Positions 1 to 12,657 of a stretch of DNA of 64,000 bases are shown piece after piece. Location of the stretch: NCBI RefSeq assembly GCF_016481275.1, contig NZ_JAEMNW010000002.1, positions 744,001-808,000 on the forward strand. The letters are read 5' to 3'. The position numbers and the translations under genes are program-made. The notes beneath the pieces are model-generated. The model was given only the letters and a program-made list of their open reading frames with translations. It was not told the origin of the DNA and did no database searches. Position 1 is the stretch's first letter, and each line of letters starts with the position of its first letter. The stretch is from Antrihabitans auranticaus. Lineage in GTDB: Bacteria; Actinomycetota; Actinomycetes; Mycobacteriales; Mycobacteriaceae.

Positions 1-1
1 A

Positions 2-1405
<1,404 letters not shown>

Positions 1406-1410
1406 GTTCC

Positions 1411-1935
1411 TTGGCTCGTGACGAACTGCCGGACCGGCCCGGCGCAGACGATCCGGGTCGTGGTCGGCGGATCGGCATCGACGTGGGAAGTGTGCGAATC
1501 GGGGTCGCATCCTGCGATCCTGACGGAATTCTTGCCACGCCGGTGGAAACTGTTGCGCGTTCGAACGAATCCTCGAAGAACGCACCCGATCTGCGCCGCA
1601 TTGCCGCCATCGTCGATGAGTACGAGGCGGTCGAGGTGATCGTCGGTTTGCCGCGGACCCTGCGGGGTACACACGGAGCGGCCGCGGCCGCCGCTACCGA
1701 GTACGCCGGACGGCTACGCGAGAAGTTGGCACCGGTGCCCGTGCGGTTGTCCGACGAGCGGTTGACTACGGTGTCTGCAGCGCGCTCGCTCCGGGACAGT
1801 GGAGTTCGTGCAAAGGGCCAGCGAAACATCATCGACCAGGCCGCTGCCGTGTCGATTCTGCAAGGCTGGCTCGACGAGCGGAAACGAGACAACGCAATGA
1901 CGCAAGACCCCAACCGACCCGGAGACGATCTGTGA
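1411..1935 (+). CDS. ruvX: Holliday junction resolvase RuvX (YqgF family)
   Basis: A 174-residue RNase H-fold protein of the RuvX/YqgF family, proposed to resolve Holliday junctions and to act in 16S rRNA 5'-end processing. The family hallmarks are visible: the N-terminal [12 protein letters not shown] strand with the first catalytic Asp, the VGLPRTLRG motif, DERLTTVSA, and a C-terminal [12 protein letters not shown] helix containing the last catalytic Asp. The start is TTG at 1411, 5 bp after alaS. The N-terminal 20 residues are hydrophilic and longer than in minimal homologues. The stop overlaps the mltG GTG start by 4 bp, indicating translational coupling. The gene order alaS-ruvX-mltG is conserved in mycobacteria. 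Confidence 0.93.
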   Translation: MARDELPDRPGADDPGRGRRIGIDVGSVRIGVASCDPDGILATPVETVARSNESSKNAPDLRRIAAIVDEYEAVEVIVGLPRTLRGTHGAAAAAATEYAGRLREKLAPVPVRLSDERLTTVSAARSLRDSGVRAKGQRNIIDQAAAVSILQGWLDERKRDNAMTQDPNRPGDDL

Positions 1936-3323
1936 GCAACCGCCGATACCCGACCGAACACAACGCGGAAGATGTGTACCCGCAGTCCAGTCGGCAGGGT
2001 GGCGGGTGGCACGATTACGGCACCACACACAACGACGAGGTTTCCTTCGACGACCTGCGCCGCGAGGGGCAGACACACCGTCGGCGGGCTTCCCGATCCG
2101 AGGCGGCGTCGATGCCAGACCGGTCACACAGACGTTCCGCATCGTCGCGAAGAGTGGCCGCACGTAAGAGGCGTGGCAACGGCATCGTCGTTCTCGCCGG
2201 CATCCTGATTCTGATCCTCGGCGGTGGCCTGTTCGTCGGTGCGAAGGTCGGCGGTTACGACGGTCCGCCGTTCAGTTGGTTCACCGAGCAGCAGCAGCCG
2301 GCCGCCGACTACGCAGGTCCGGGCGGGGACACCGTGATAGTCGAAATCGAGCCCGGCATGACCTCCGAGCCGATCGCCGACGTCATGGCCGAGAAGGACG
2401 TCGTCGCAAGCTCGGCTGCGTTCTACGAGGCCGCGCTCGACGTTCCCGCGATGAACAACGTGATGCCCGGCTACTACGCGATGAAGTCGCAGATGTCCGC
2501 CGAGGAAGCCGTGGCGCTGCTTGTCGATCCGGCGTCGCAGGTCGGGCACGTCGTGATCTCCGAGGGCAGGTTGCTGCACGATACTCGTGACGTCACGACG
2601 GATGCTGTGTACGAGGGCATCTACACCAAGATCGCCGCGGCAAGCTGCTTCAAGGGCAATTGCGTCACGTACGACGACCTCAACGCTGCCGGCGCCGGCT
2701 CCGACCTCGATGCTCTCGGTGTTCCGGAGTGGGCACAGGACGCGGTCGGCAACGTGCCGGACAAGGATCGCCAACTCGAAGGCCTGATTGCAGCGGGAAG
2801 CCTGGACTTCGACCCGACCGCCACGCCGACGGACATCTTGAAGCAGCTTGTCGAATCGAGTGCGGAGTCGTACGCGGAAACCGGCATTGCCGAGACTTCG
2901 GTGCAGGGCCTTTCCCCGTACCAGTTGCTCATCGCCGCATCGTTGGTCGAGCGCGAGTCGCATCCCACCGACTTTCCGAAGGTCGCGCGGGTGATCCTCA
3001 ACCGCCTCGCCGTCGGCCAGCGGCTGGAATTCGATTCGACAGTCAACTACGCACTCGACGAAACCGAGGTCGCGACGACCGACGCGGACCGCGGACGCCA
3101 GACGCCGTGGAACACCTACGCGATGGCCGGACTGCCTGCCACCCCGATTTCGTCACCCAGCCTCGCGGCGCTCGAAGCGATGGAGAACCCGGCGGCGGGT
3201 GACTGGTTGTACTTCGTCACCGTGAACAACGACGGCACAACCAACTTCACGCAGAGCTACGACGAGCACCTCCGCAACGTCGAACTGGCAACTCAAAACG
3301 GTGTACTCGACAGTGGCCGCTGA
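1932..3323 (+). CDS. mltG: Endolytic murein transglycosylase MltG
   Basis: MltG (463 aa, YceG-like family) cleaves nascent peptidoglycan glycan strands at the outer face of the membrane and is thought to terminate glycan elongation. The sequence shows a long hydrophilic, Arg/Ser-rich cytoplasmic N-terminus (about residues 1-82), one transmembrane helix (about 83-105), a LysM-like region, and the catalytic segment with ASLVERES, whose Glu matches the E. coli MltG active-site Glu, followed by [18 protein letters not shown]. The extended cytoplasmic tail is usual in Mycobacteriales and may be a site for protein interaction. The GTG start overlaps the ruvX stop, and the 3' end overlaps aroE by up to 23 bp. 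Confidence 0.94.
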   Translation: MSNRRYPTEHNAEDVYPQSSRQGGGWHDYGTTHNDEVSFDDLRREGQTHRRRASRSEAASMPDRSHRRSASSRRVAARKRRGNGIVVLAGILILILGGGLFVGAKVGGYDGPPFSWFTEQQQPAADYAGPGGDTVIVEIEPGMTSEPIADVMAEKDVVASSAAFYEAALDVPAMNNVMPGYYAMKSQMSAEEAVALLVDPASQVGHVVISEGRLLHDTRDVTTDAVYEGIYTKIAAASCFKGNCVTYDDLNAAGAGSDLDALGVPEWAQDAVGNVPDKDRQLEGLIAAGSLDFDPTATPTDILKQLVESSAESYAETGIAETSVQGLSPYQLLIAASLVERESHPTDFPKVARVILNRLAVGQRLEFDSTVNYALDETEVATTDADRGRQTPWNTYAMAGLPATPISSPSLAALEAMENPAAGDWLYFVTVNNDGTTNFTQSYDEHLRNVELATQNGVLDSGR

Positions 3324-4146
3324 CACTGCGCGCAAAGCCGCTGTCCTCGGCAGCCCGATCCAGCACTCTCGCTCACCCGACCTGCATCTCGCCGCCTACC
3401 GCGCGCTCGGTCTGCCGGATTGGACTTACGAGCGGATCGAATGCCCTGCAGGCTGTTTGAGATCCATAGTCAGGGGACTCGGCGACGACTACGTCGGGCT
3501 GTCGGTGACGATGCCCGGTAAGGCAGAGGCGCTCGCCTTTGCGTCCGAGCGGACCGAACGTGCGGTACTTGTCGGGTCCGCGAACACGCTTGTCCGGATC
3601 GAATCGGGGTGGCGCGCCGATTGCACCGACGTCGACGGCGTCCGTGGAGCCTTGGTCGGCGGCGGGGTCGGAGACCTGAGCGGCGGATCGGCGGTCGTCA
3701 TCGGCGCGGGGGGCACCGCCAGGCCGGCGATGCTGGCGTTGGCGGAACTCGGCGTCACAAGCGTCGCGGTCGTAGCCCGCAGTGCGGCGCGCGCCCAGAG
3801 TGCAATCGATCTTGCGGGCGAGCTGCGGATGTCGGTGCGATTCGTCGATTTCGGCGGCGAGGAGCTTGCGGCGGCTTGTGGCGGCGCGGCGGTCGTCGTC
3901 AGCACGGCACCCGCCGATGCGATTGCGCCGGTTGCAGATTCGGTCGCTCGCGCCCCGTTCGTACTCGACGCGATCTACAACCCCTGGCCGACGCCCCTCG
4001 CGGCGGCGGTCGAAGGTGCCGGAGGAACGGTCGTGAGCGGGCTGCAGATGCTGCTGAACCAGGCGTTCGGCCAGGTCGAGCAGTTCACGGGACTGGCTGC
4101 GCCGCGAGCGGAAATGGCTGCGGTCCTGGGTTTCGAACTGCGCTAG
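3301..4146 (+). CDS. aroE: Shikimate dehydrogenase (NADP+)
   Basis: AroE reduces 3-dehydroshikimate to shikimate with NADPH in aromatic amino acid biosynthesis. The N-terminal substrate domain has the GSPIQHSRSPDLH motif, and the VTMPGKAEA segment carries the catalytic Lys. The nucleotide-binding fold follows with the glycine-rich VIGAGGTAR loop, and the C-terminus has the conserved GLQMLLNQAFGQVE motif. Length (281 aa) is normal. The GTG at 3301 gives a 23-bp overlap with mltG. An in-frame GTG at 3313 would shorten the overlap to 11 bp and remove four residues, and either is possible. The gene begins an aro cluster that continues with aroC, aroK and aroB after the intervening prepilin peptidase gene. 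Confidence 0.95.
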   Translation: MYSTVAADTARKAAVLGSPIQHSRSPDLHLAAYRALGLPDWTYERIECPAGCLRSIVRGLGDDYVGLSVTMPGKAEALAFASERTERAVLVGSANTLVRIESGWRADCTDVDGVRGALVGGGVGDLSGGSAVVIGAGGTARPAMLALAELGVTSVAVVARSAARAQSAIDLAGELRMSVRFVDFGGEELAAACGGAAVVVSTAPADAIAPVADSVARAPFVLDAIYNPWPTPLAAAVEGAGGTVVSGLQMLLNQAFGQVEQFTGLAAPRAEMAAVLGFELR

Positions 4147-4164
4147 CCGGATTCGCCCACAGGG

Positions 4165-4173
4165 TTATCCACA
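4165..4173 (+). other. Isolated perfect DnaA box
   Basis: The 9-mer TTATCCACA, the strict DnaA-box consensus, lies in the 78-bp gap between aroE and the prepilin peptidase gene. It is preceded by a partial repeat, CCACAGGG. No second box, AT-rich unwinding element or dnaA/dnaN neighbour is present, so this is not an origin. It could titrate DnaA or be chance. Confidence 0.4.
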
Positions 4174-4224
4174 GGATGGCCGGCGGTAGGAGTTTTCGAG
4201 ACGCGGATCGGTCAGGCTCGACGT

Positions 4225-4656
4225 ATGTCCTGGCTCGCGATGGCGTTGTTCACTCTCTGGTGCGGTCTGTTGGTCTACTTCGACGTGACGCGGCTGAAGC
4301 TGCCGAACGTGCTCACCCTCAGCGGTGCGGCGCTGGTCTGCGGCTTCGGATTCGCGGACGGCCGCGGAACCGTTGTCGTGATCGGCGGAGTACTGCTCGC
4401 TGCGATATACCTTCTCGTCCACCTTGCTGCGCCGACCGCGATGGGTGCGGGCGACGTCAAACTCGCGCTGAGCTTGGGCGGCGTAGCTGCGTTGGGCGGT
4501 CCGGACGTGTGGCTGTGGGCGGCAATCCTGGCACCGCTCGGAACCGCGACCGCCGGTGTCGTGCTTCTCGCGCGAAACCGCAGGGTCGGTCGTACGGTTG
4601 TGCCGCACGGGCCGTTCATGTGCGGGGCGACGTTGCTCGCGTTGGTGGTGTCATGA
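4225..4656 (+). CDS. A24 family prepilin peptidase, short form
   Basis: A 143-residue membrane aspartyl protease of the type IV prepilin peptidase family (A24), which cleaves class III signal peptides of pilin-like proteins. It lacks the N-terminal methyltransferase domain of PilD, as is usual for the short actinobacterial TadV/FlaK-like forms. Both catalytic Asp motifs are visible: YFDVTRLKLPN near residue 22 and the GAGDVKLALS motif near residue 77. Four to five hydrophobic helices fill the rest. The start is ATG at 4225. No pilin genes are in the window, so the substrate lies elsewhere. Mycobacteria keep a homologue at the same place between aroE and aroC. Confidence 0.88.
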   Translation: MSWLAMALFTLWCGLLVYFDVTRLKLPNVLTLSGAALVCGFGFADGRGTVVVIGGVLLAAIYLLVHLAAPTAMGAGDVKLALSLGGVAALGGPDVWLWAAILAPLGTATAGVVLLARNRRVGRTVVPHGPFMCGATLLALVVS

Positions 4657-4738
4657 GTGAGGTGGTGGCATGGGTGAACAGACACGGTCGAAAGCCCGTA
4701 TGTCCGTACGGTAACGCCTACATGCGAGGATATACGTC

Positions 4739-5925
4739 GTGCTGCGCTGGATAACCGCTGGAGAATCGCACGGCCCCGCCCTCGTCGCGTTGATCGACGG
4801 GATGGTCGCCGGGGTCGAAGTGACGTCGACCGATATAGCCGAACAGCTCGCCCGTCGGCGGCTGGGCTATGGCCGCGGCGCTCGAATGAAGTTCGAGGCC
4901 GACCAGGTCACGATCCTCGGTGGCGTGCGCCATGGCAAGACGATGGGTGGTCCGATCGCTATCCAGGTCGGCAATACCGAATGGCCGAAGTGGAAGACGG
5001 TGATGGCAGCCGATCCCGTCGACGAGGCGGAACTCGCTGACCTTGCGCGAAACGCACCGCTCACTCGGCCGCGCCCGGGACACGCAGATTACTCGGGGAT
5101 GTTGAAGTACGGCTTCGACGACGCGCGACCCGTCCTCGAACGGGCCAGTGCCCGCGAGACAGCCGCGCGCGTCGCCTGTGGCACCGTTGCCCGCGCCTTT
5201 CTGCGGCAGGCGTTCGGCGTCGAAGTGCTCTCGCACGTCGTGTCGATCGGTAGGGCAGGATCGCCGGACGGTCTCGCGCCCCAGCCCGGCGACCTCGCTG
5301 CGATCGATGCGAGTCCGGTTCGTGCGTTCGACAAGGGTGCCGAGGCAGCCATGATCGCGGAGATCGAAGCAGCGAAGAAGGACGGCGACACGCTCGGCGG
5401 GGTCGTCGAAGTTGTCGTCGCTGGGTTGCCGGTTGGGCTCGGATCGTTCACCAGCGGTGAGAATCGGCTCGATTCGAAGCTCGCCGCCGCACTGATGGGT
5501 ATTCAGGCGATCAAGGGCGTCGAGGTCGGCGACGGCTTCGAGACCGCACGCCGGCGCGGTAGCGAGGCACATGACGAGATGCGCCCGGGTCCGGACGGCG
5601 TCGTGCGGTCCACCAACCGCGCCGGTGGCCTCGAAGGCGGTATGACGAACGGTGCGCCGCTGCGTGTGCGTGCGGCGATGAAGCCGATTTCGACTGTGCC
5701 GCGGGCTCTTTCGACCGTCGACATGGCCACCGGCGAAGAAGCGGTCGCAATCCATCAGCGGTCGGACGTGTGCGCCGTGCCGGCCGCCGGAGTCGTGGCC
5801 GAGACGATGGTCGCGCTCGTTGTCGCGCAAGCTGCGCTGGATAAATTCGGTGGCGACTCGATCGCGGAAACCGTCTCGAACATCAAGTCGTACATCAGCA
5901 CGACCTCGGCACGCCTCCCACCGCG

Positions 5926-5929
<4 letters not shown>
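4739..5929 (+). CDS. aroC: Chorismate synthase
   Basis: AroC converts 5-enolpyruvylshikimate-3-phosphate to chorismate with reduced FMN, the last shikimate-pathway step. The 396-residue sequence has the N-terminal [10 protein letters not shown] signature, the [12 protein letters not shown] segment, ARETAARVA, and the C-terminal [14 protein letters not shown] region, all typical of monofunctional bacterial enzymes. The start is GTG at 4739, preceded at some distance by GAGGAT. The stop overlaps the aroK TTG start in TTGA, so aroC, aroK and aroB form one coupled unit. Confidence 0.96.
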
Positions 5930-7619
<1,690 letters not shown>

Positions 7620-7634
7620 TTCGTTTCGTGCGGC

Positions 7635-8168
7635 CTATTTATCGAGGCGCACGTTGCCCTGACGGGCGTGGCTGCCGTATTCGACGGGTTCGTCGTCGCG
7701 AACGGATCCGGCAGCAACAGGGGTCCGATTCGACTCCTGCTTTGCTTGCTGCCTCGACGTCAGGAACCTGGCGATGCCGATACCGATCATGGCGGACACG
7801 AATATCAGCAGAACCGTCCACGCCGCGCCGGACGTGAGCTCGAAAATGAGGTCCTGACCACCGAGATCGAAGTTGGGCAGTTTGCCGATCGCCCAGCTGA
7901 ACACGCCGGCAACCAGGCCACCGACGAGTGCGGCCTTGAGCCACACCATCGTCAGGTCCTCGCCGTCGTCTGGGTCGGGGTTCTGCTGACGGTCGGTGCG
8001 CCCATCGACGAATCCCCATGCCACCGCGATGAGCACGACAACCGTGAGCAAGCTCCACCGCAGCATCGTGCCGTGCAACGGCCACTGCGCAATCAGGAAG
8101 CCGAGAACCGTCCTGATAACCACATGTGCAAGTGCCAAAGCCAGACCACGAACCAGCCAACTGTTCAT
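7635..8168 (-). CDS. Four-helix membrane protein, B-4DMT type
   Basis: A 177-residue integral membrane protein that resembles the mycobacterial protein at the same place beside pepQ, a family annotated as B-4DMT (four-helix drug/metabolite transporter-like). Four hydrophobic helices are visible at about residues 5-27, 36-53, 75-92 and 108-130. A charged loop after helix 2 (GRTDRQQNPDPDD) and a charged C-terminal tail of about 45 residues flank them. Substrate and direction are unknown. It is convergent with aroB, with only 15 bp between stops, and diverges from pepQ. Confidence 0.75.
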   Translation of the reverse strand: MNSWLVRGLALALAHVVIRTVLGFLIAQWPLHGTMLRWSLLTVVVLIAVAWGFVDGRTDRQQNPDPDDGEDLTMVWLKAALVGGLVAGVFSWAIGKLPNFDLGGQDLIFELTSGAAWTVLLIFVSAMIGIGIARFLTSRQQAKQESNRTPVAAGSVRDDEPVEYGSHARQGNVRLDK

Positions 8169-8229
8169 CGATCCAGACTAGCCATCCAGGACGCTGCTGT
8201 GTTCGAAGTCTGGGCGGTAGGTTTGATCC

Positions 8230-9333
8230 ATGTCTGCAGATCATCGGGCCCGGCGCCAGGCGCTGCGCCGACTTTTGATCGAGCACAGCAGCGAGGCGAT
8301 GATCGTCACCGATCTGATCAATATCCGGTATCTGACCGGCTTCACCGGATCGAACGCGGCATTACTCGTCCACGTCGGAGATTCTTCGGCGCACGAGGAC
8401 CGAACCGTCATCTGCACGGATGGGCGATATCTAGCCCAGGTGGCCAAGCAAGTGCCCGATCTCCGGTCCGAGATAGCGCGGGCCAGCGGCCGCCGACTAC
8501 TCGAACTCGCGCATGAAACCGGGCTCGGCCGGATCGGGTTCGAAAGCCACGTCGTCACCGTGGACGATCATCGGGCCTGGCTGGACCTCACGCCGGCATT
8601 GAAGCTGCATCGAATGCCGGGACTGGTCGAGCAACTACGCCAGATCAAGGACGACCACGAAATCGAACTGTTGCGCGCCGCATGCGCCGCAGCGGATTCG
8701 GCACTGGCGGCATTGATCGAAACGGGCGGTCTGCGGCGTGGACGAACCGAGCGCGAAGTCGGACGAGAGCTCGAGTCGCTGATGTTCGACCACGGCGCCG
8801 AGGGCGTGTCCTTCGAAACAATCGTTGCGACGGGAGCAAATTCGGCGATCCCGCATCATCGGCCGACTTCGGCCGAACTGGCGACCGGCGACTTCGTCAA
8901 GCTCGATTTCGGCGCGCTCGTCGGCGGCTACCACTCGGACATGACTCGGACCTTCGTCCTGGGTGCCGCGACGGCCTGGCACAAGGAGGTCTACGACCTT
9001 GTCGCGCGTGCGCAGGCGGCAGGTCGAGCAGCCCTGCTACCCGGAACGCCGGTTGCCGACGTGGATGCCGCGGCCCGGACCGTCATCGAGGAAGCGGGCC
9101 ATGGTGCGCTGTTCCTGCACGGTCTCGGGCACGGCGTTGGACTGCAAATCCACGAAGCGCCGGGAATCGGCAAAGCCGGCACCGGTACACTTGCCTGCGG
9201 CGAAGCAGTGACCGTCGAACCAGGTGTGTACTTCTCCGGTCGCGGAGGCGTTCGGATCGAGGACACTCTCGTGGTCCGCGACGCGGGTCCGGAACTGCTC
9301 ACGCTCACCAGCAAAGACCTGACCGTGCTCTGA
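8230..9333 (+). CDS. pepQ: Xaa-Pro aminopeptidase/dipeptidase (M24B)
   Basis: A cytosolic proline peptidase of the pita-bread M24 family that releases residues N-terminal to proline. The creatinase-like N-domain occupies about residues 1-130. The C-terminal catalytic domain shows the five metal ligands in order: Asp in KLDFGALVGGYHSDMTRTF (two Asp), His in HGLGHGVGLQIHE, Glu in VEPGVYF and Glu in VRIEDT. Length (367 aa) is standard. The gene immediately precedes efp, an association conserved in Mycobacteriales, where peptidase activity and polyproline translation are linked only by position. Confidence 0.93.
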   Translation: MSADHRARRQALRRLLIEHSSEAMIVTDLINIRYLTGFTGSNAALLVHVGDSSAHEDRTVICTDGRYLAQVAKQVPDLRSEIARASGRRLLELAHETGLGRIGFESHVVTVDDHRAWLDLTPALKLHRMPGLVEQLRQIKDDHEIELLRAACAAADSALAALIETGGLRRGRTEREVGRELESLMFDHGAEGVSFETIVATGANSAIPHHRPTSAELATGDFVKLDFGALVGGYHSDMTRTFVLGAATAWHKEVYDLVARAQAAGRAALLPGTPVADVDAAARTVIEEAGHGALFLHGLGHGVGLQIHEAPGIGKAGTGTLACGEAVTVEPGVYFSGRGGVRIEDTLVVRDAGPELLTLTSKDLTVL

Positions 9334-9369
9334 AACGCGGTCTCATTACGAAAGAGGAGAACGAGTCGA

Positions 9370-9933
9370 GTGGCGGATACCAGCGATTTCAAGAACGGGC
9401 TCGTGCTGAAGATCGACGGGCACCTGCAGCAGATCACCGAGTTCCAGCACGTGAAGCCGGGCAAGGGTCCTGCCTTCGTGCGCACCAAGCTCAAGAACGT
9501 GCTGTCGGGCAAGGTCGTCGACAAGACCTTCAACGCGGGCGTCAAGGTCGAGACCGCCACGGTCGACCGGCGTGACATGACCTACCTGTACCACGACGGC
9601 TCCGACTACATCTTCATGGACGGCGATACCTACGATCAGATCTCCATCGAGGAGGCCACCATCGGTGACGGTGCGCGGTTCCTGTTGGAGAACATGACCG
9701 TTCAGGTCGCCACCCATGAAGGTGCGCCCCTGTACGTGGAGTTGCCGGTCACGGTCGAGCTCGTTGTCAAGCACACCGACCCGGGCCTGCAGGGCGACCG
9801 CTCGACCGGTGGCACCAAGCCGGCGACGCTGGAAACCGACGCAGAGGTCCAGGTTCCGCTGTTCATCAACACCGGCGACAAGCTGAAGATCGACTCGCGT
9901 GACGGCAGCTACCTGGGTCGCGTGAACAGCTAG
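9370..9933 (+). CDS. efp: Elongation factor P
   Basis: EF-P binds the ribosome between the P and E sites and relieves stalling on polyproline stretches. The 187-residue protein has the three beta-barrel domains. The loop [10 protein letters not shown] near residues 30-39 carries the Lys at the position modified in other bacteria, and the C-terminal domain ends in [13 protein letters not shown]. The GTG start at 9370 is preceded by AAAGAGGAGA, a strong ribosome binding site about 10 bp upstream. nusB starts at the next base after the stop. Confidence 0.97.
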   Translation: MADTSDFKNGLVLKIDGHLQQITEFQHVKPGKGPAFVRTKLKNVLSGKVVDKTFNAGVKVETATVDRRDMTYLYHDGSDYIFMDGDTYDQISIEEATIGDGARFLLENMTVQVATHEGAPLYVELPVTVELVVKHTDPGLQGDRSTGGTKPATLETDAEVQVPLFINTGDKLKIDSRDGSYLGRVNS

Positions 9934-10431
9934 GTGGCTGGTTCTCCCGCTCCGAAGAGGCTCGGCGCTCGCCACAAGGCCCGCCGCCGCGCCGTCGATC
10001 TGCTGTTCGAGGCCGAAGCGCGCGATATCGATCCGGTCGACATGGCCCTCGAACGGGTCGAGTTGGCGGTCGCCGACCAGACGGTCGCGCCGGTGAACCC
10101 GTACACGATGCTCGTGCTGCGTGGAGTCGCGGCCGACCTCGACCGGCTCGACGGAACGATCGAGTCGTATTTGCAGGACTGGACCCTCGAGCGGCTCCCG
10201 GCCGTGGATCGTGCGATCCTGCGCATCGCTGTCTGGGAGTTGTTCCACGCCGACGACGTGCCGCCGGTCGTGGCAGTCGACGAGGCGGTAGAGCTGGCCA
10301 AAGAGCTGTCGACCGACGATTCGCCGTCGTTCATCAACGGCGTACTCGGCCAGGTCGTGCTCGTGGCTCCGCAGGTCCGGGCGGCGGCCGCAGCCACGCT
10401 GAGTACCGAACCCCCGAGCGCAACCTCCTGA
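9934..10431 (+). CDS. nusB: Transcription antitermination factor NusB
   Basis: NusB (165 aa) binds boxA RNA together with ribosomal protein S10 and supports rRNA antitermination. It is all-alpha. The N-terminal [20 protein letters not shown] helix, the central [14 protein letters not shown] segment and the C-terminal FINGVLGQV signature match the family. The GTG start directly abuts the efp stop. The gene converges on the downstream kinase gene with no gap, their stops being adjacent, and no terminator hairpin is evident. Confidence 0.95.
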   Translation: MAGSPAPKRLGARHKARRRAVDLLFEAEARDIDPVDMALERVELAVADQTVAPVNPYTMLVLRGVAADLDRLDGTIESYLQDWTLERLPAVDRAILRIAVWELFHADDVPPVVAVDEAVELAKELSTDDSPSFINGVLGQVVLVAPQVRAAAAATLSTEPPSATS

Positions 10432-12501
10432 TCAAGGCGCCGGTGCCAGCACGGCGATCGTCCCGCTGTACTCGTTGTCGACGTAGAGGCGATGCCCGGC
10501 GACGTCGACAGCCATTTCGGCGGGGCCCTCGCCACCTGACGGCACCGTTGTAGTCACGGCGTTGGTAGCGGTGTCGATGACGGTGATTGTGCCGTCTTTC
10601 AGGTTGGTTACGTACAACGTGTGAATTTGTGGGTCGATCGCCAATCCGAGCGGAGAGTTTCCGGCCGGGATCGTCGCGACGACAGAATCTGAGGTCGGAT
10701 CGATCACGGAGACCGAGTTCGTCGTTTCGTGGGTCGCGTACAGGAGTTGCGTCGTGGGGTCGACGATCAGGCGTGACGGGTCGTCACCGAGCTGAATCGT
10801 CGTGGTCACCGTCGTGCTCTCGGTGTCGATGACCGAGATTGTGCCGTCGTGTGAATTGGCAACGAACACATCTCCCCGGTCCGGGTCGACAACGACGCTC
10901 CACGGAAAATAGCCGACCGGGATGCTCGCCCGAACGGTGCCGGTATCCGTTCCGTACACCGTCACCGAGTTGTTGTCAGGATTGGTGGCGTAGAGCGAAT
11001 CGGTGGCTGGATCGAGGGCCACGCGGGCCGTCGTTTTCCCGACATTCAGCGTGTCGACGACTTCGCGGCTAGCGGTGTCGACGACCGAAATGGTTCCGTC
11101 ACCGATGTTGGCTGTGTAGAGGCGATTGTTGTCCATGTCGAGCGCCAGGCCGACCGGCGTTTTGCCGACCGGGATGGTCGCTGTCACCGACCGAATCACA
11201 GTGTCGATGACGGAGACGGTGTCCTGATCGGAGTTGGCGGAGAACACGCTGTTGGTGCCGGGTTCGATCGCGATGGCAACGGGTGTTCTCGGGACTTGAA
11301 TGGTGGCAACAACATCGACGGCGGGGCCGCCGGCACTGGGTTGGCCGGGCGAGCCTGCGTCCTCGCCTGATTCGTTTGAGTCCCCGCCCGAGACGGCCCA
11401 CCATGCGACCGCGATGGCGAGCAGGAGCACCGTCGCGAATGCACCTGCGATGAGGCCTTTTCGACGTCGCGCCGGCAGCGCTGTGCTGTTCGGTAACGCT
11501 GTGCTGTGCAGGGGCGGGGCGTACTGCGGGGGCGGGGAGTAGCTGCGAATGGGCGCCGAACTCGGCGCCATCTCGGTGGCAGCGACACCCAGCGTCGGGT
11601 TCGGTCGTCGAGTCCGAGTTTCCCGAAGATCTACGGTCGGCTCTTCCGCCGGTGGGGGAGTCGGCCGTGGGAGCCTCGGGCCCGGTAGGGAGGTCAGCGC
11701 GCGGAACGCAGCGGCAGCGAGTGCGCCGGCCGACTGGAATCTGTCGTCGGGATTCTTCGCCATTCCGCGGGCGACGACGTCGTCGAACGCCGCCGGGACG
11801 CCCTGCCTGAGTCGGCTGGGCCGTGGCGGTGGCGTGTTCAAATGGCCTGCAACCTGCTGCTCGAGGCTGTGACCTGCGTACGGCCGCGAAGCGGTCAGGC
11901 ACTCGTGCAGGACGCAAGCAAGCGCGTAGACGTCGGAGCGGGCATCAGCGTGACCGCTGGTAAAGCGCTCGGGCGCCATGTACGTCACCGTGCCGATGGC
12001 GATTCCGGTGCTGGTCAAGCTGGTGTCTGTTGCGGCACGGGCGATACCGAAATCGATGAGGTACGCGAAGTTCTTCTTGGTGACGAGGATGTTCGACGGC
12101 TTGACGTCGCGATGTACCAGGCGTTCACCGTGGGCGGCGTCCAGCGCGGAGGCAATCTGGTCGATGATCGATACCGCGAATCGTGGCGGCATCGGACCAC
12201 GTCGGCGCAGCAGCGAACCTACGTCTGCGCCTTCGATTAGGCGCATGTCGAGAAACAGCCGGCCGTCGATCTCCCCGAAATCGTGGATCGGCACGACATG
12301 CGGGTCCCGAAGGCCGGCAGCGGCGTGAGCTTCCCGACGAAATCGCTCCCGAAACTCGATGTCATCGGCAGACTTCGCGGGCAGCACCTTCAGAGCGACG
12401 ATTCGCTCGGTAACGGTGTCGTAGGCCTCGTACACCTGGCCCATGCCGCCTTCACCGATCATTTCCCGAAGGCGGTACCGGCCGAACGGGACTTCCTCCA
12501 C
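10432..12501 (-). CDS. Receptor Ser/Thr protein kinase with YVTN beta-propeller sensor
   Basis: A 689-residue transmembrane kinase. The cytosolic N-terminal Hanks-type kinase domain shows GEGGMGQVYEA (P-loop), ALKV (ATP-binding Lys), HRDVKPSN (catalytic loop), DFG and the APE motif. A Pro-rich juxtamembrane linker and one helix (nt about 11405-11458) follow. The extracellular part consists of seven repeats of about 42 residues with the pattern GxxPxxLAxDPxxxxLYVxN...VIDT, i.e. a seven-bladed YVTN propeller. The GTG at 12501 is chosen because GAGGAG lies just upstream; the longer frame to 12570 lacks support. PknD of M. tuberculosis has the same architecture with an NHL propeller, so this is PknD-like but not proven orthologous. 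Ligand unknown. Confidence 0.88.
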   Translation of the reverse strand: MEEVPFGRYRLREMIGEGGMGQVYEAYDTVTERIVALKVLPAKSADDIEFRERFRREAHAAAGLRDPHVVPIHDFGEIDGRLFLDMRLIEGADVGSLLRRRGPMPPRFAVSIIDQIASALDAAHGERLVHRDVKPSNILVTKKNFAYLIDFGIARAATDTSLTSTGIAIGTVTYMAPERFTSGHADARSDVYALACVLHECLTASRPYAGHSLEQQVAGHLNTPPPRPSRLRQGVPAAFDDVVARGMAKNPDDRFQSAGALAAAAFRALTSLPGPRLPRPTPPPAEEPTVDLRETRTRRPNPTLGVAATEMAPSSAPIRSYSPPPQYAPPLHSTALPNSTALPARRRKGLIAGAFATVLLLAIAVAWWAVSGGDSNESGEDAGSPGQPSAGGPAVDVVATIQVPRTPVAIAIEPGTNSVFSANSDQDTVSVIDTVIRSVTATIPVGKTPVGLALDMDNNRLYTANIGDGTISVVDTASREVVDTLNVGKTTARVALDPATDSLYATNPDNNSVTVYGTDTGTVRASIPVGYFPWSVVVDPDRGDVFVANSHDGTISVIDTESTTVTTTIQLGDDPSRLIVDPTTQLLYATHETTNSVSVIDPTSDSVVATIPAGNSPLGLAIDPQIHTLYVTNLKDGTITVIDTATNAVTTTVPSGGEGPAEMAVDVAGHRLYVDNEYSGTIAVLAPAP

Positions 12502-12620
12502 ACAGGCTCCTCGTCTCGTCTTTGTCGGTGAGCCTAGGCGGCGGAGGTGGCGACGTGTGTCCGGATGCATAGTCGGGGGTCCCGCGCTGTTAGGCTTAGG
12601 TCAGATAAGACATCCTTTAA

Positions 12621-12650
12621 CGATCCGTCCAGAGAGGCGGAGAAGGAGGT
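12621..12650 (+). promoter_or_regulatory. PyrR-binding RNA loop in the pyr operon leader
   Basis: The leader contains GTCCAGAGAGGC (12627-12638) directly before the AAGGAGG ribosome binding site of pyrR. This matches the conserved PyrR-binding loop known from Bacillus attenuators and from mycobacterial leaders. Its position beside the ribosome binding site, with no terminator hairpin after it, suggests that UMP-bound PyrR represses translation initiation rather than causing attenuation. The match is seen in the sequence; the mechanism is inferred from the reported M. smegmatis case. Confidence 0.85.
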
Positions 12651-12657
12651 CGGAGGT

